A stretch of DNA of 21,088 nucleotides from DATARH01 sp050246595 (GTDB taxonomy: Bacteria; Pseudomonadota; Alphaproteobacteria; ATCC43930; CGMCC-115725), in contig JBFWVT010000085.1 in the NCBI GenBank assembly GCA_050246595.1, positions 1-21,088 on the forward strand, read 5' to 3'. The stretch's first letter is position 1. Every line of letters starts with the position of its first letter. A program made the translations under genes and the position numbers. Below are positions 7,232 through 14,025 of the stretch, in pieces. The notes beneath the pieces are model-generated. The model had not been told where the DNA came from. It searched no databases and was given only the letters and a program-made list of their open reading frames with translations.

Positions 7232-7879
7232 TCACTCCGCCGCCGGTTCGCGCTCGCGCATCAGCGCGGCCACCTCGCGCGACCCCTCGTCCTCGCGCCG
7301 TTCGAGCGCGGCGATGATGCGCGGCCGGTCGGAAGCCGGCCGGTTCTGGCTCAGCTTGAATTTTCCCTCCAGACGGGTGACGGCGATCTCGATCCCGACG
7401 ATCCCGCCCAGCATCGATTCGAGATAGGCCTCCGGCAGGTCGCGCATCCGCCACGGCGCCGGTCCGCGGGCCTCATGCCGGGTTGACAGCCGATCGAGCA
7501 TGTCGCGCAGCCATTCGCGGTCGCCGATCGCGGTCGCCGTGCCATAGACGTGCACCGAGGCGTAGTTCCAGGTCGGTACGGCCGGGCCGGCACCATACCA
7601 GCTCGGCGAGATATAGGCGTGCGGCCCCGGGAAGATCGCCAGCACGTCGGTGCCGCCGTCGAGATCGGCGGTCTGCGGATTGGCGCGGGCGATATGGCCC
7701 TGCAACAATAATTTTCCGTCGCGGCGGGCGACAAGAAACGGGATCTGGCTCGCGATCGGCTCCGTATTCCCGGTCTGTCGAGCGCCATTGCTGACGAGCA
7801 GCCCGAAATCATGGCGCTCGATATGCGCGATCAGCACCTCGCCGCGGTTTTCGGCGAATGCCGGTGGCAGATAAACCAA
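7232..7879 (-). CDS. PaiB-like FMN-binding protein
   Basis: The 215-aa product has the PaiB layout: N-terminal YLPPAF, a split-barrel flavin fold with LLLQGHIARANPQ, the conserved FPGPHAYISPSWY (83-95) and VPTWNYASVHVYG, then a C-terminal helix region with GIVGIEIAVTRLEGKFKLSQNRP. PaiB was described as a negative regulator of sporulation and protease genes in Bacillus; in proteobacteria the function is unclear, and an FMN- or haem-binding role is likely. The start is TTG (7877-7879), supported by a well-placed AGGAG six bases upstream. The lysE-like gene ends 33 bp upstream on the same strand, so export and regulation may be linked. Confidence 0.9.
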   Translation of the reverse strand: MVYLPPAFAENRGEVLIAHIERHDFGLLVSNGARQTGNTEPIASQIPFLVARRDGKLLLQGHIARANPQTADLDGGTDVLAIFPGPHAYISPSWYGAGPAVPTWNYASVHVYGTATAIGDREWLRDMLDRLSTRHEARGPAPWRMRDLPEAYLESMLGGIVGIEIAVTRLEGKFKLSQNRPASDRPRIIAALERREDEGSREVAALMREREPAAE

Positions 7880-7912
7880 TGATTTCTCCTCTTACCTCCA
7901 AGACTTGAACGC

Positions 7913-8542
7913 TCAGCCGAGATACCGTGCCAGAACGCTGCCGAGCAGCCCCACCCCCGAGAGCATCAATATCCCGCCCGAGCCGCGATTGATCCAGACC
8001 AGATGATTGCGGCGAAACGAGCGACGCAGCGTACCGGCGACAGCGATGAGCGCGGCCCACCATAACAGCGAGCCGAACCACACGCCGAAAACGAGGATCG
8101 CCGCCCCGGCAAGCGTCGCGTCCTCGCCGGTAAAGCCGATGCCCGCGAAAATTGCCAGAAACGCCAGGATCGTGAGCGGGTTTGTCAAGGTCAGCGCACA
8201 GGTCGAGGCGAAATCGGCGAGCAGGGTTTCGGGATCGCGCTGCGACGGTATCTCGGCGAACGGATCGGCGGTAAGCGCCGAGATCCCGATAAACAGCAAA
8301 AACCCGGCACCGATGAGGCGCAGCCATTCCTGGTAGCCGAGCAGCCAGTCCGAGACGACGGTCAGCCCGAACCCGGCGATAATGCCGAACACCGCATCGG
8401 CCGAGGCTGCCCCCATCCCCGAGATGAACCCGGCGAGGCGGCCGTGGAAGATCGTTCGCCGAATGCACAGGATGCCGACGGGGCCGGCTGGTACGGCGAT
8501 GATCAGGCCGACCAGCACGCCCTTCCAGAAAAACGTCAGCAT
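7913..8542 (-). CDS. LysE family translocator (amino-acid exporter)
   Basis: The 209-aa product is an inner-membrane exporter of the LysE/RhtB superfamily, with six predicted membrane segments. The family pattern VPAGPVGILCIRRTIFHGRLAGFISGMGAASADA is visible between residues 16 and 50 in parts (PAGPVG, GMGAASAD), and LTLTNPLTILAF lies in the middle. Such proteins expel amino acids or related metabolites using the proton gradient. The ATG at 8540-8542 is preferred over an upstream in-frame start because the family begins directly with the first membrane segment (MLTFFWKGVLVGL). It is the first gene of the six-gene minus-strand run and is divergent from the glutathione peroxidase gene, with 156 bp between them. 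Confidence 0.9.
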   Translation of the reverse strand: MLTFFWKGVLVGLIIAVPAGPVGILCIRRTIFHGRLAGFISGMGAASADAVFGIIAGFGLTVVSDWLLGYQEWLRLIGAGFLLFIGISALTADPFAEIPSQRDPETLLADFASTCALTLTNPLTILAFLAIFAGIGFTGEDATLAGAAILVFGVWFGSLLWWAALIAVAGTLRRSFRRNHLVWINRGSGGILMLSGVGLLGSVLARYLG

Positions 8543-8698
8543 CCGCGCACAAGACCTCGGAACTCGGCCGCCGGAGTCTCCGGGAATGGCCAATCGCGTG
8601 CAACCGAAATGCACCGCCGCGCTCCGGCCGAAGCAAAACCCCGCGCCGTCCGGCAAGAAACACGTTATCGTGGGCGCAGGGTGCCGGGAGGAGCCGAT

Positions 8699-9205
8699 AT
8701 GGCAACAAGCGACGGTGATGCCGGAGACGCGTACCAGTTCGAGTTCGTTTCGCTCGATGGCGGGAAATTGCCGCTCGCGGCTTGGCGCGGTCGGCCGTTA
8801 CTGGTGGTCAACACTGCCTCGTTTTGCGGCTATACGCCGCAATACCGCGATCTCGGAGCCTTGTGGCGGCGCTATCGCGAGCGCGGCCTCGTCGTGCTCG
8901 GCGTCCCATCCAACGATTTCGGCCAGCAGGAACCGGGCAGCGCGGCCGAGATAAAACAGTTCTGCGAAACCAACTATCAAATCGATTTTCCGCTGACCGA
9001 AAAGTATCGCGTGATCGGCGGCGATGCCCACCCGTTCTATCGCTGGATCGCGGCGCAGCTCGGCGAGGCCGGCGCACCGCGCTGGAATTTCCACAAATAT
9101 CTGATCGGGCCGGACGGTCGGCTCGCCGGCGCCTGGCCGTCTCAGGTCGGGCCGCTCGATCCCGCGATCACCGGCGAGATCGACGGCATGCTGCCCAAGG
9201 CATAG
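8699..9205 (+). CDS. Glutathione peroxidase family protein
   Basis: The 168-aa product is a cysteine-type glutathione peroxidase that reduces hydroperoxides with a thiol donor. The active-site set is complete: Cys43 in NTASFCGYT, Gln77 in FGQQEPG, and Trp129-Asn130 in RWNFHKYLI. Many bacterial homologues use thioredoxin rather than glutathione. There is no signal peptide, so it is cytoplasmic. The ATG at 8699 is preferred because GGGAGGAG lies just upstream; the frame is open further 5' but that extension does not resemble the family. It is transcribed alone, divergent from the lysE-like operon, with a separate promoter region before the downstream transporter genes. Confidence 0.95.
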   Translation: MATSDGDAGDAYQFEFVSLDGGKLPLAAWRGRPLLVVNTASFCGYTPQYRDLGALWRRYRERGLVVLGVPSNDFGQQEPGSAAEIKQFCETNYQIDFPLTEKYRVIGGDAHPFYRWIAAQLGEAGAPRWNFHKYLIGPDGRLAGAWPSQVGPLDPAITGEIDGMLPKA

Positions 9206-9243
9206 ACCGGCCGGCGGATGGGTCGGCACCATCCCTTTGAGAA

Positions 9244-9272
9244 TTGGCATGCCTGCCGGGGCTGCGGTAACT
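9244..9272 (+). promoter_or_regulatory. Possible sigma70 promoter of the ABC transporter cluster
   Basis: TTGGCA (9244-9249) and GTAACT (9267-9272) are separated by 17 nt, about 30 nt before the first binding-protein gene. Matches are 4/6 for the -35 box and weak for the -10 box. Confidence 0.35.
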
Positions 9273-9303
9273 AGCGCTTACTGACGATATCAACAGAGAG
9301 GAA

Positions 9304-10944
9304 ATGATGACTGGACTTGGGTTGCGGTTAGGCGCTGCGAGCGTCGGCCTGCTGCTCGCGCTGTCGGGAACGCCGGCATTGGGGCAATCCCCGCAGCAGG
9401 GGGCGGAGACCCCGAAGCGCGGCGGCACGCTGACCTTCATGATCCCGGCCGATGCGCCGCCGAGCTTTGACGGACACCGCGAGACCACTTTTGCGACCGC
9501 CCATACCGGCGCGCCGTTTTACAGCGTGCTGATCCGGATCAACCCCGACAACCCGGGATCGACGACCGATTTTGTCTGCGATCTGTGCACCGGAATGCCG
9601 ACCCCGACCGACGACGGCAGGACCTACACGTTCAAGCTCCGCCAGGGGGTGAAGTTTCACGACGGCTCGCCGCTGACCGCGGCCGATGTCGCCGCGAGCA
9701 TGAACAAGATCATCTTCCCGCCGGAGGGGACCTTAAGCCCGCGCTCCAGCACGTTCGAGATGGTCGAGAAGGTCGAAAGCCCCGACCCCGAGACCGTGAT
9801 CTTCCGGCTGAAATTCCCGACAACGGCATTCTTGCCGGCGCTCGCCGACCCGTTTGCCTGGATCTACAAAAAGGAGATCCTCGACAAGGACATCCACTGG
9901 TACGAAAAGAACATCATGGGGTCGGGCCCGTTCAAGTTTGTCGCGTTTGAGACCGGTCAGGCGATCCGGGGCGAGCGCAACCCCGATTACTACCATCCGG
10001 GCAAACCGTATCTCGACGCGATCCACGGCATCTACGCGCCAAAGCAGTCAACCCGGATCGAGGCGATCCGCTCCGACCGGGCCGCGATGGAGTTCCGCGG
10101 TCTGCCGCCGGCGTCGAGCCAGGAGCTGAAAAAGGATTTGGGCGACCGGATCACGGTCCAGGAAAGCGACTGGAACTGCGGTAGCATCGTCAGGATAAAC
10201 CACGCGCGGAAACCGTTTGACGATGTACGCGTGCGCCGCGCGCTGACCCTGGCGATCGACCGCTGGAAGGGCGCCGAGGCGCTGTCGAAGATCGCCAATA
10301 TCCGCACCGTCGGCAGTGTCGTCTTCCCGAGCCACCCGCTGGCGCCAAGCCGGGAGCAGTTGTATGAGATGGCGGGGTTCTGGCGCGACATCGAGAAATC
10401 GCGCGCCGAGGCCAAGCGGCTGCTGAAGGAGGCCGGGGCCGAGAACCTGGAATTCGAGATGCTGAACCGCGATGTCGATCAGCCCTACAAATATGTCGGC
10501 ATCTGGCTGGTGGACGAATGGCGCAAGATCGGGGTCAAGGTCACGCAGCGCGTGTTGCCGAGCGGTCCCTATATCGCCGCCTTGCGCGCGGGCGATTTCC
10601 CGGTCGCGCTGGGGGCCAATTGCCACAGCGTCGTAAACCCGCTGGTCGATGTGCATCCCTATCTGTCGAGTTCGATCAGCGCGCAAAATTACGGCAACTA
10701 TGAAGACCCGAAGCTTGACAAGCTTTTGGAAGACGCGCTGCACGAGACCGATCTCGACAGGCAGAAGCAGCTGATGCTGCAATTCACCAAGCACCTGATG
10801 GACACCGAGGCGCATCAGCTGATGGTGCTGTGGTGGTCCCGGATCATCCCGCACCGGTCCTATGTGAAAGGCTGGAAGGTCAGCCCGAGCCACTACGTCA
10901 ACCAGGACTTGGCAAACATCTGGCTGGACAAGCCGCAGAACTGA
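9304..10944 (+). CDS. ABC transporter substrate-binding protein 1 (DppA/OppA, SBP_bac_5 family)
   Basis: The 546-aa product has a signal peptide (core 8-23, cleavage near ALGQ, residues 25-28) and the SBP_bac_5 fold that delivers peptides, opines or similar ligands to an importer. Visible markers are RGGTLTFMIP (39-48), YTFKLRQGVKFHDGSPLTAADV and the C-terminal VKGW-VSPSHY segment. No lipobox is present, so it is probably free in the periplasm. Residues 37-270 are identical to those of the next gene, whereas the remaining C-terminal part differs at roughly 42 of 275 positions, so ligand preference may differ. CDLC (92-95) is an unusual pair of cysteines in the mature protein. AGAGAGGA precedes two adjacent ATG codons (9304 and 9307). 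A strong hairpin follows the stop. Confidence 0.93.
   Translation: MMTGLGLRLGAASVGLLLALSGTPALGQSPQQGAETPKRGGTLTFMIPADAPPSFDGHRETTFATAHTGAPFYSVLIRINPDNPGSTTDFVCDLCTGMPTPTDDGRTYTFKLRQGVKFHDGSPLTAADVAASMNKIIFPPEGTLSPRSSTFEMVEKVESPDPETVIFRLKFPTTAFLPALADPFAWIYKKEILDKDIHWYEKNIMGSGPFKFVAFETGQAIRGERNPDYYHPGKPYLDAIHGIYAPKQSTRIEAIRSDRAAMEFRGLPPASSQELKKDLGDRITVQESDWNCGSIVRINHARKPFDDVRVRRALTLAIDRWKGAEALSKIANIRTVGSVVFPSHPLAPSREQLYEMAGFWRDIEKSRAEAKRLLKEAGAENLEFEMLNRDVDQPYKYVGIWLVDEWRKIGVKVTQRVLPSGPYIAALRAGDFPVALGANCHSVVNPLVDVHPYLSSSISAQNYGNYEDPKLDKLLEDALHETDLDRQKQLMLQFTKHLMDTEAHQLMVLWWSRIIPHRSYVKGWKVSPSHYVNQDLANIWLDKPQN
9410..10112 (+). repeat. Near-identical duplicated segment, copy 1
   Basis: This 703-bp segment matches 11189-11891 with only four differences that I can find (9489, 10044, 10083, 10086), and 9490-10043 is identical without interruption. 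Flanking coding sequence is clearly more diverged, including the signal-peptide region. Confidence 0.9.
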
Positions 10945-10954
10945 AACAAGGCGG

Positions 10955-10983
10955 TTCGGTCCGCGGGAATACCGCGGACCGAA
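10955..10983 (+). promoter_or_regulatory. Strong intercistronic hairpin after binding protein 1
   Basis: TTCGGTCCGCGG and its exact complement form a 12-bp stem around the loop GAATA, 10 nt after the stop codon. There is no T-tract, so it is more likely to protect the upstream mRNA 3' end or reduce read-through than to act as a classical terminator. Confidence 0.7.
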
Positions 10984-11063
10984 ACCGGCCCGGCGGTCCG
11001 CGCGGCATTCCGCCGCGGATTTTGATGACGCTGTCGCCTCCCTTTGGCATGATGGCTCCGGCG

Positions 11064-11080
11064 CCCGCGCGTGGCGCGGG
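11064..11080 (+). promoter_or_regulatory. Small GC hairpin in the leader of binding protein 2
   Basis: CCCGCGC, loop GTG and GCGCGGG form a perfect 7-bp stem about 30 nt before the ATG of the second binding-protein gene and just upstream of its ribosome binding site. The role is unknown; it may influence translation or be incidental in GC-rich DNA. Confidence 0.4.
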
Positions 11081-11109
11081 ACAAATAAGCCGACTCGGGG
11101 AGGAAACGA

Positions 11110-12723
11110 ATGCGAATGGTGCTGTGGGCATGCTTGGCCGGGGCAGCCGGGCTGCTGATCGGTGCGCCGGCGATTGCCGGCGGGGAGGCCCCGAAGCGCG
11201 GCGGCACGCTGACCTTCATGATCCCGGCCGATGCGCCGCCGAGCTTTGACGGACACCGCGAGACCACCTTTGCGACCGCCCATACCGGCGCGCCGTTTTA
11301 CAGCGTGCTGATCCGGATCAACCCCGACAACCCGGGATCGACGACCGATTTTGTCTGCGATCTGTGCACCGGAATGCCGACCCCGACCGACGACGGCAGG
11401 ACCTACACGTTCAAGCTCCGCCAGGGGGTGAAGTTTCACGACGGCTCGCCGCTGACCGCGGCCGATGTCGCCGCGAGCATGAACAAGATCATCTTCCCGC
11501 CGGAGGGGACCTTAAGCCCGCGCTCCAGCACGTTCGAGATGGTCGAGAAGGTCGAAAGCCCCGACCCCGAGACCGTGATCTTCCGGCTGAAATTCCCGAC
11601 AACGGCATTCTTGCCGGCGCTCGCCGACCCGTTTGCCTGGATCTACAAAAAGGAGATCCTCGACAAGGACATCCACTGGTACGAAAAGAACATCATGGGG
11701 TCGGGCCCGTTCAAGTTTGTCGCGTTTGAGACCGGTCAGGCGATCCGGGGCGAGCGCAACCCCGATTACTACCATCCGGGCAAACCGTATCTCGACGCGA
11801 TCCACGGCATCTACGCGCCAAAACAGTCAACCCGGATCGAGGCGATCCGCTCCGACCGGGCGGCAATGGAGTTCCGCGGTCTGCCGCCGGCTTCTCGGGA
11901 CGAACTGAAAAAGGATCTGGGTGATCGGATCACGGTCCAGGAAAGCGACTGGAATTGCGGCAGCGTCGTGACGATGAACCACAAGAAGAAACCGTTCGAC
12001 GATGTACGCGTGCGCCGCGCGCTGACCCTGGCGATCGACCGCTGGAAGGGCGCCGAGGCGCTGTCGAAGATCGCCAATGTCCGTACTGTCGGCAGCATCA
12101 TCTTTCCGAACCACCCGCTGGCGCCGAGCAAGGAGCAGCTGCACGAGATGGCGGGCTTCTGGACCGATATCGAGAAATCGCGCGCCGAGGCCAAGCGCTT
12201 GCTGAAGGAGGCGGGGGCCGAGAACCTGGAATTCGAGCTGCTGAACCGCGACGTCGATCAGCCCTACAAATATGTCGGCATCTGGCTGGTGGACGAATGG
12301 CGCAAGATCGGGGTCAAGGCGACGCAGCGCGTGCTGCCAAGCGGCCCTTATGTCGCCACTCTGCGCGCCGGCGAATTCGAGGTGAATGTCGGTGCCAACT
12401 GCCACAGCATCGTAAACCCGCTGATCGACGTGCATCCCTATCTGTCGAGCTCGATCAACAAGCAGAACTACGGCAATTACGAAGACCCGAAGGCCGACAA
12501 GCTTTTGGAGGACGCGCTGCACGAGACCGATCTCGACAGGCAGAAGCAGCTGATGTTTCAGTTCGCCAAGCACATCATGGACACCGAGACGCGCAAATTG
12601 ATGGTGTTGTGGTGGTACCGGATCGTGCCGCACCGGTCCTACGTCAAAGGCTGGAAGATCAGCCCGAGCCATTACATCGGCCAGGATTTCGCCAATGTCT
12701 GGCTCGATAAGCCGGAAGGGTGA
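11110..12723 (+). CDS. ABC transporter substrate-binding protein 2 (DppA/OppA family, tandem paralogue)
   Basis: The 537-aa product is a second exported SBP_bac_5 protein (signal core about 4-20, cleavage near PAIAGG). It shares an identical block with binding protein 1, from PKRGGTLTF up to FRGLPPAS, then diverges at about 15% of positions, with clustered changes such as GSVVTMNHKKK against GSIVRINHARK, and TETRKLM against TEAHQLM. This pattern points to duplication followed by gene conversion of the N-terminal lobe. Both copies keep the cysteines in CDLC, DWNCGS and GANCHS. GGGGAGGAAACGA precedes the ATG, a strong ribosome binding site. A hairpin follows the stop, and the permease genes lie 301 bp downstream. 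Confidence 0.93.
   Translation: MRMVLWACLAGAAGLLIGAPAIAGGEAPKRGGTLTFMIPADAPPSFDGHRETTFATAHTGAPFYSVLIRINPDNPGSTTDFVCDLCTGMPTPTDDGRTYTFKLRQGVKFHDGSPLTAADVAASMNKIIFPPEGTLSPRSSTFEMVEKVESPDPETVIFRLKFPTTAFLPALADPFAWIYKKEILDKDIHWYEKNIMGSGPFKFVAFETGQAIRGERNPDYYHPGKPYLDAIHGIYAPKQSTRIEAIRSDRAAMEFRGLPPASRDELKKDLGDRITVQESDWNCGSVVTMNHKKKPFDDVRVRRALTLAIDRWKGAEALSKIANVRTVGSIIFPNHPLAPSKEQLHEMAGFWTDIEKSRAEAKRLLKEAGAENLEFELLNRDVDQPYKYVGIWLVDEWRKIGVKATQRVLPSGPYVATLRAGEFEVNVGANCHSIVNPLIDVHPYLSSSINKQNYGNYEDPKADKLLEDALHETDLDRQKQLMFQFAKHIMDTETRKLMVLWWYRIVPHRSYVKGWKISPSHYIGQDFANVWLDKPEG
11189..11891 (+). repeat. Near-identical duplicated segment, copy 2
   Basis: Partner of 9410-10112 at a constant offset of 1779 bp and without indels. 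The sharp edges inside both genes are what a conversion tract would leave. A shorter identical patch, about 88 bp, follows around 10218-10305 and 11997-12084. Confidence 0.9.
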
Positions 12724-12743
12724 ACCGGCAAGTACCGGCAGAT

Positions 12744-12772
12744 TCCGGTCGCGGGCATAATCCGCGACCGGA
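12744..12772 (+). promoter_or_regulatory. Strong intercistronic hairpin after binding protein 2
   Basis: TCCGGTCGCGG and its exact complement CCGCGACCGGA form an 11-bp stem around a 7-nt loop, about 20 nt after the stop codon. It occupies the same position as the hairpin after binding protein 1 but differs in sequence. No T-tract follows. Confidence 0.7.
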
Positions 12773-12881
12773 CGCCTTGATTGCCTGCTTCGCACGGTCT
12801 GATCTCCGTCGCAGACCAGGCATGAGGGGATGACCTCCGAAGTGAGGTGATGATCGGCGGCCTGGGTTGCGCTATACTCAT

Positions 12882-12967
12882 GGCTTGCCCCGGCGTGAAG
12901 GCGGTCGCAGCGGTTGGGACCGGGCGGCTCGCCGTCGATCGGGCTTGGTTTTCACGCCTGGCAAGCC
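12882..12967 (+). ncRNA. Long stem-loop: candidate structured leader or small RNA
   Basis: GGCTTGCC (12882-12889) pairs exactly with GGCAAGCC (12960-12967), and after a CC/T internal mismatch GGCGTGAA (12892-12899) pairs exactly with TTCACGCC (12951-12958). The enclosed 51 nt can fold further (GGCG-GCT-CGCC). The element begins four bases after a TATACT box. No known riboswitch or small RNA consensus was recognised. It may equally be a DNA inverted repeat. Confidence 0.4.
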
Positions 12968-12986
12968 TCTCGGCAATTCCGAGGGG
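12966..12986 (+). promoter_or_regulatory. Hairpin that shares bases with the long stem
   Basis: CCTCTCGG, loop CAATT and CCGAGGGG form an 8-bp stem with one G-U pair. Its first two bases are the last two of the long stem, so the full structures are mutually exclusive at the boundary. It lies about 40 nt before the permease ATG. Confidence 0.35.
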
Positions 12987-13024
12987 ACGGCCGGGCGATA
13001 TCTCAGCGCAGGTTTCGAGACGAG

Positions 13025-13996
13025 ATGTTTCGCTACATCATAAGGCGGCTGCTGTTGGTGATCCCGACTTTGTTCGGGGCCGCGACGCTGGTCTTCATTC
13101 TCATGCGCCTTGTTCCGGGCGATATCTGCCTGGTGCGCCTGGGCGGAGGCGGCACCAGCTTCACGGCCGAGGCGCTGGCCGCCTGCCATGCCGAAATCGG
13201 CATCGACCGCCCCTGGCTTCTGCAATATTTCGATTTTCTCTGGGGCCTGATCACCCTGGATCTCGGCAACTCGATGTGGTCGGGCAAGCCGGTCATTGTC
13301 GAGATCGCGACCCGGCTGCCGATCTCGATCGAGGTCGCGATCGTCGCCACGCTGGTCTCGATCATCGTGGCGATCCCGCTCGGCACGATCTCGGCGCTGA
13401 AGCAGAACACCTGGATCGATCTCGCGGTGCGCACCTTCTCGATAGCAGGGCTCGCCACGCCGTCATTCTGGCTCGGCATCATGTCGATCCTGATCGTGCT
13501 CGATGTGACACAGGCACTGTTCGGGTCTCCGTGGATGCCGCCGATCGACTATGTCCCGCTGTGGGAGGACCCGATCCGCAATCTCTCGATTGTGATGCTT
13601 CCGGCGATCACGATCGGCTATCGCTACGCCGCTGTGTCGATGCGGATGACGCGTTCGGCGATGCTCGAAGTCCTGCGCGAGGATTACATCCGCACCGCGC
13701 GGTCCAAAGGGCTGATGCGGCGCGTCATCATCAATCGCCACGCGCTCAAGAACGCGATGCTGCCGGTTGTGACCGTGATCGGCATCGAATTCGCGTTCCT
13801 GATGGGCGGTCTCGTCGTCACCGAGCAGGTGTTCAACCTGAACGGCATCGGCCGTCTGATGGTGCTTTCGGTACAGAACCAGGACTACACCTTGACCCAG
13901 GCGCTGGTCATGTTCGTCGTCACGATCGCCGTGCTGAGCAATCTCGTCGTCGATCTGGTCTATGCCTGGCTCGACCCGCGAATCCGCCTCGCCTGA
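13025..13996 (+). CDS. ABC transporter permease (DppB family)
   Basis: The 323-aa product is a binding-protein-dependent transport permease of the DppB type. It has a first membrane segment at MFRYIIRRLLLVIPTLFG, a periplasmic region with the GIDRPWLLQYFDFLWGL element, and five further membrane segments. The cytoplasmic EAA-type loop that contacts the ATPase is visible at EDYIRTARSKGLMRRVIINRH. The ATG at 13025 is chosen because the family starts with this FRYIIRRLL sequence; the open frame further upstream does not look like the family. It pairs with the next gene 29 bp downstream to form the membrane channel. The 301-bp gap before it separates it from the binding-protein genes. Confidence 0.93.
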   Translation: MFRYIIRRLLLVIPTLFGAATLVFILMRLVPGDICLVRLGGGGTSFTAEALAACHAEIGIDRPWLLQYFDFLWGLITLDLGNSMWSGKPVIVEIATRLPISIEVAIVATLVSIIVAIPLGTISALKQNTWIDLAVRTFSIAGLATPSFWLGIMSILIVLDVTQALFGSPWMPPIDYVPLWEDPIRNLSIVMLPAITIGYRYAAVSMRMTRSAMLEVLREDYIRTARSKGLMRRVIINRHALKNAMLPVVTVIGIEFAFLMGGLVVTEQVFNLNGIGRLMVLSVQNQDYTLTQALVMFVVTIAVLSNLVVDLVYAWLDPRIRLA

Positions 13997-14025
13997 TGCT
14001 GATGGCATAAAAAGAGATAACGGCA

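Larger units (their letters stand above)
12724..13024 (+). other. 301-bp structured gap between binding protein 2 and the permeases
   Basis: No convincing gene is seen here. The gap holds a hairpin next to the upstream stop codon, a possible -10 box (TATACT, 12873-12878) without a convincing -35 box, a long imperfect stem (12882-12967) and a further hairpin (12966-12986). It is much longer than the other gaps of the cluster, so the permeases may have their own promoter or a structured leader. Confidence 0.5.

Noticed and set aside
9244..9260. Possible sigma54 promoter (TTGGCAT...TGCC)
   Set aside because: The GG and GC elements are not 10 nt apart, so the required -24/-12 geometry fails.
10048..11439. 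463-codon minus-strand frame across both binding-protein genes
   Set aside because: Antisense shadow of two well-supported exported proteins; its apparent repetition simply mirrors the duplicated segment.
12882..12967. tRNA or SRP RNA reading of the long stem-loop
   Set aside because: The T-arm and anticodon features are missing, and the conserved SRP GGAAGNNAGCAG-type apical sequence is absent.
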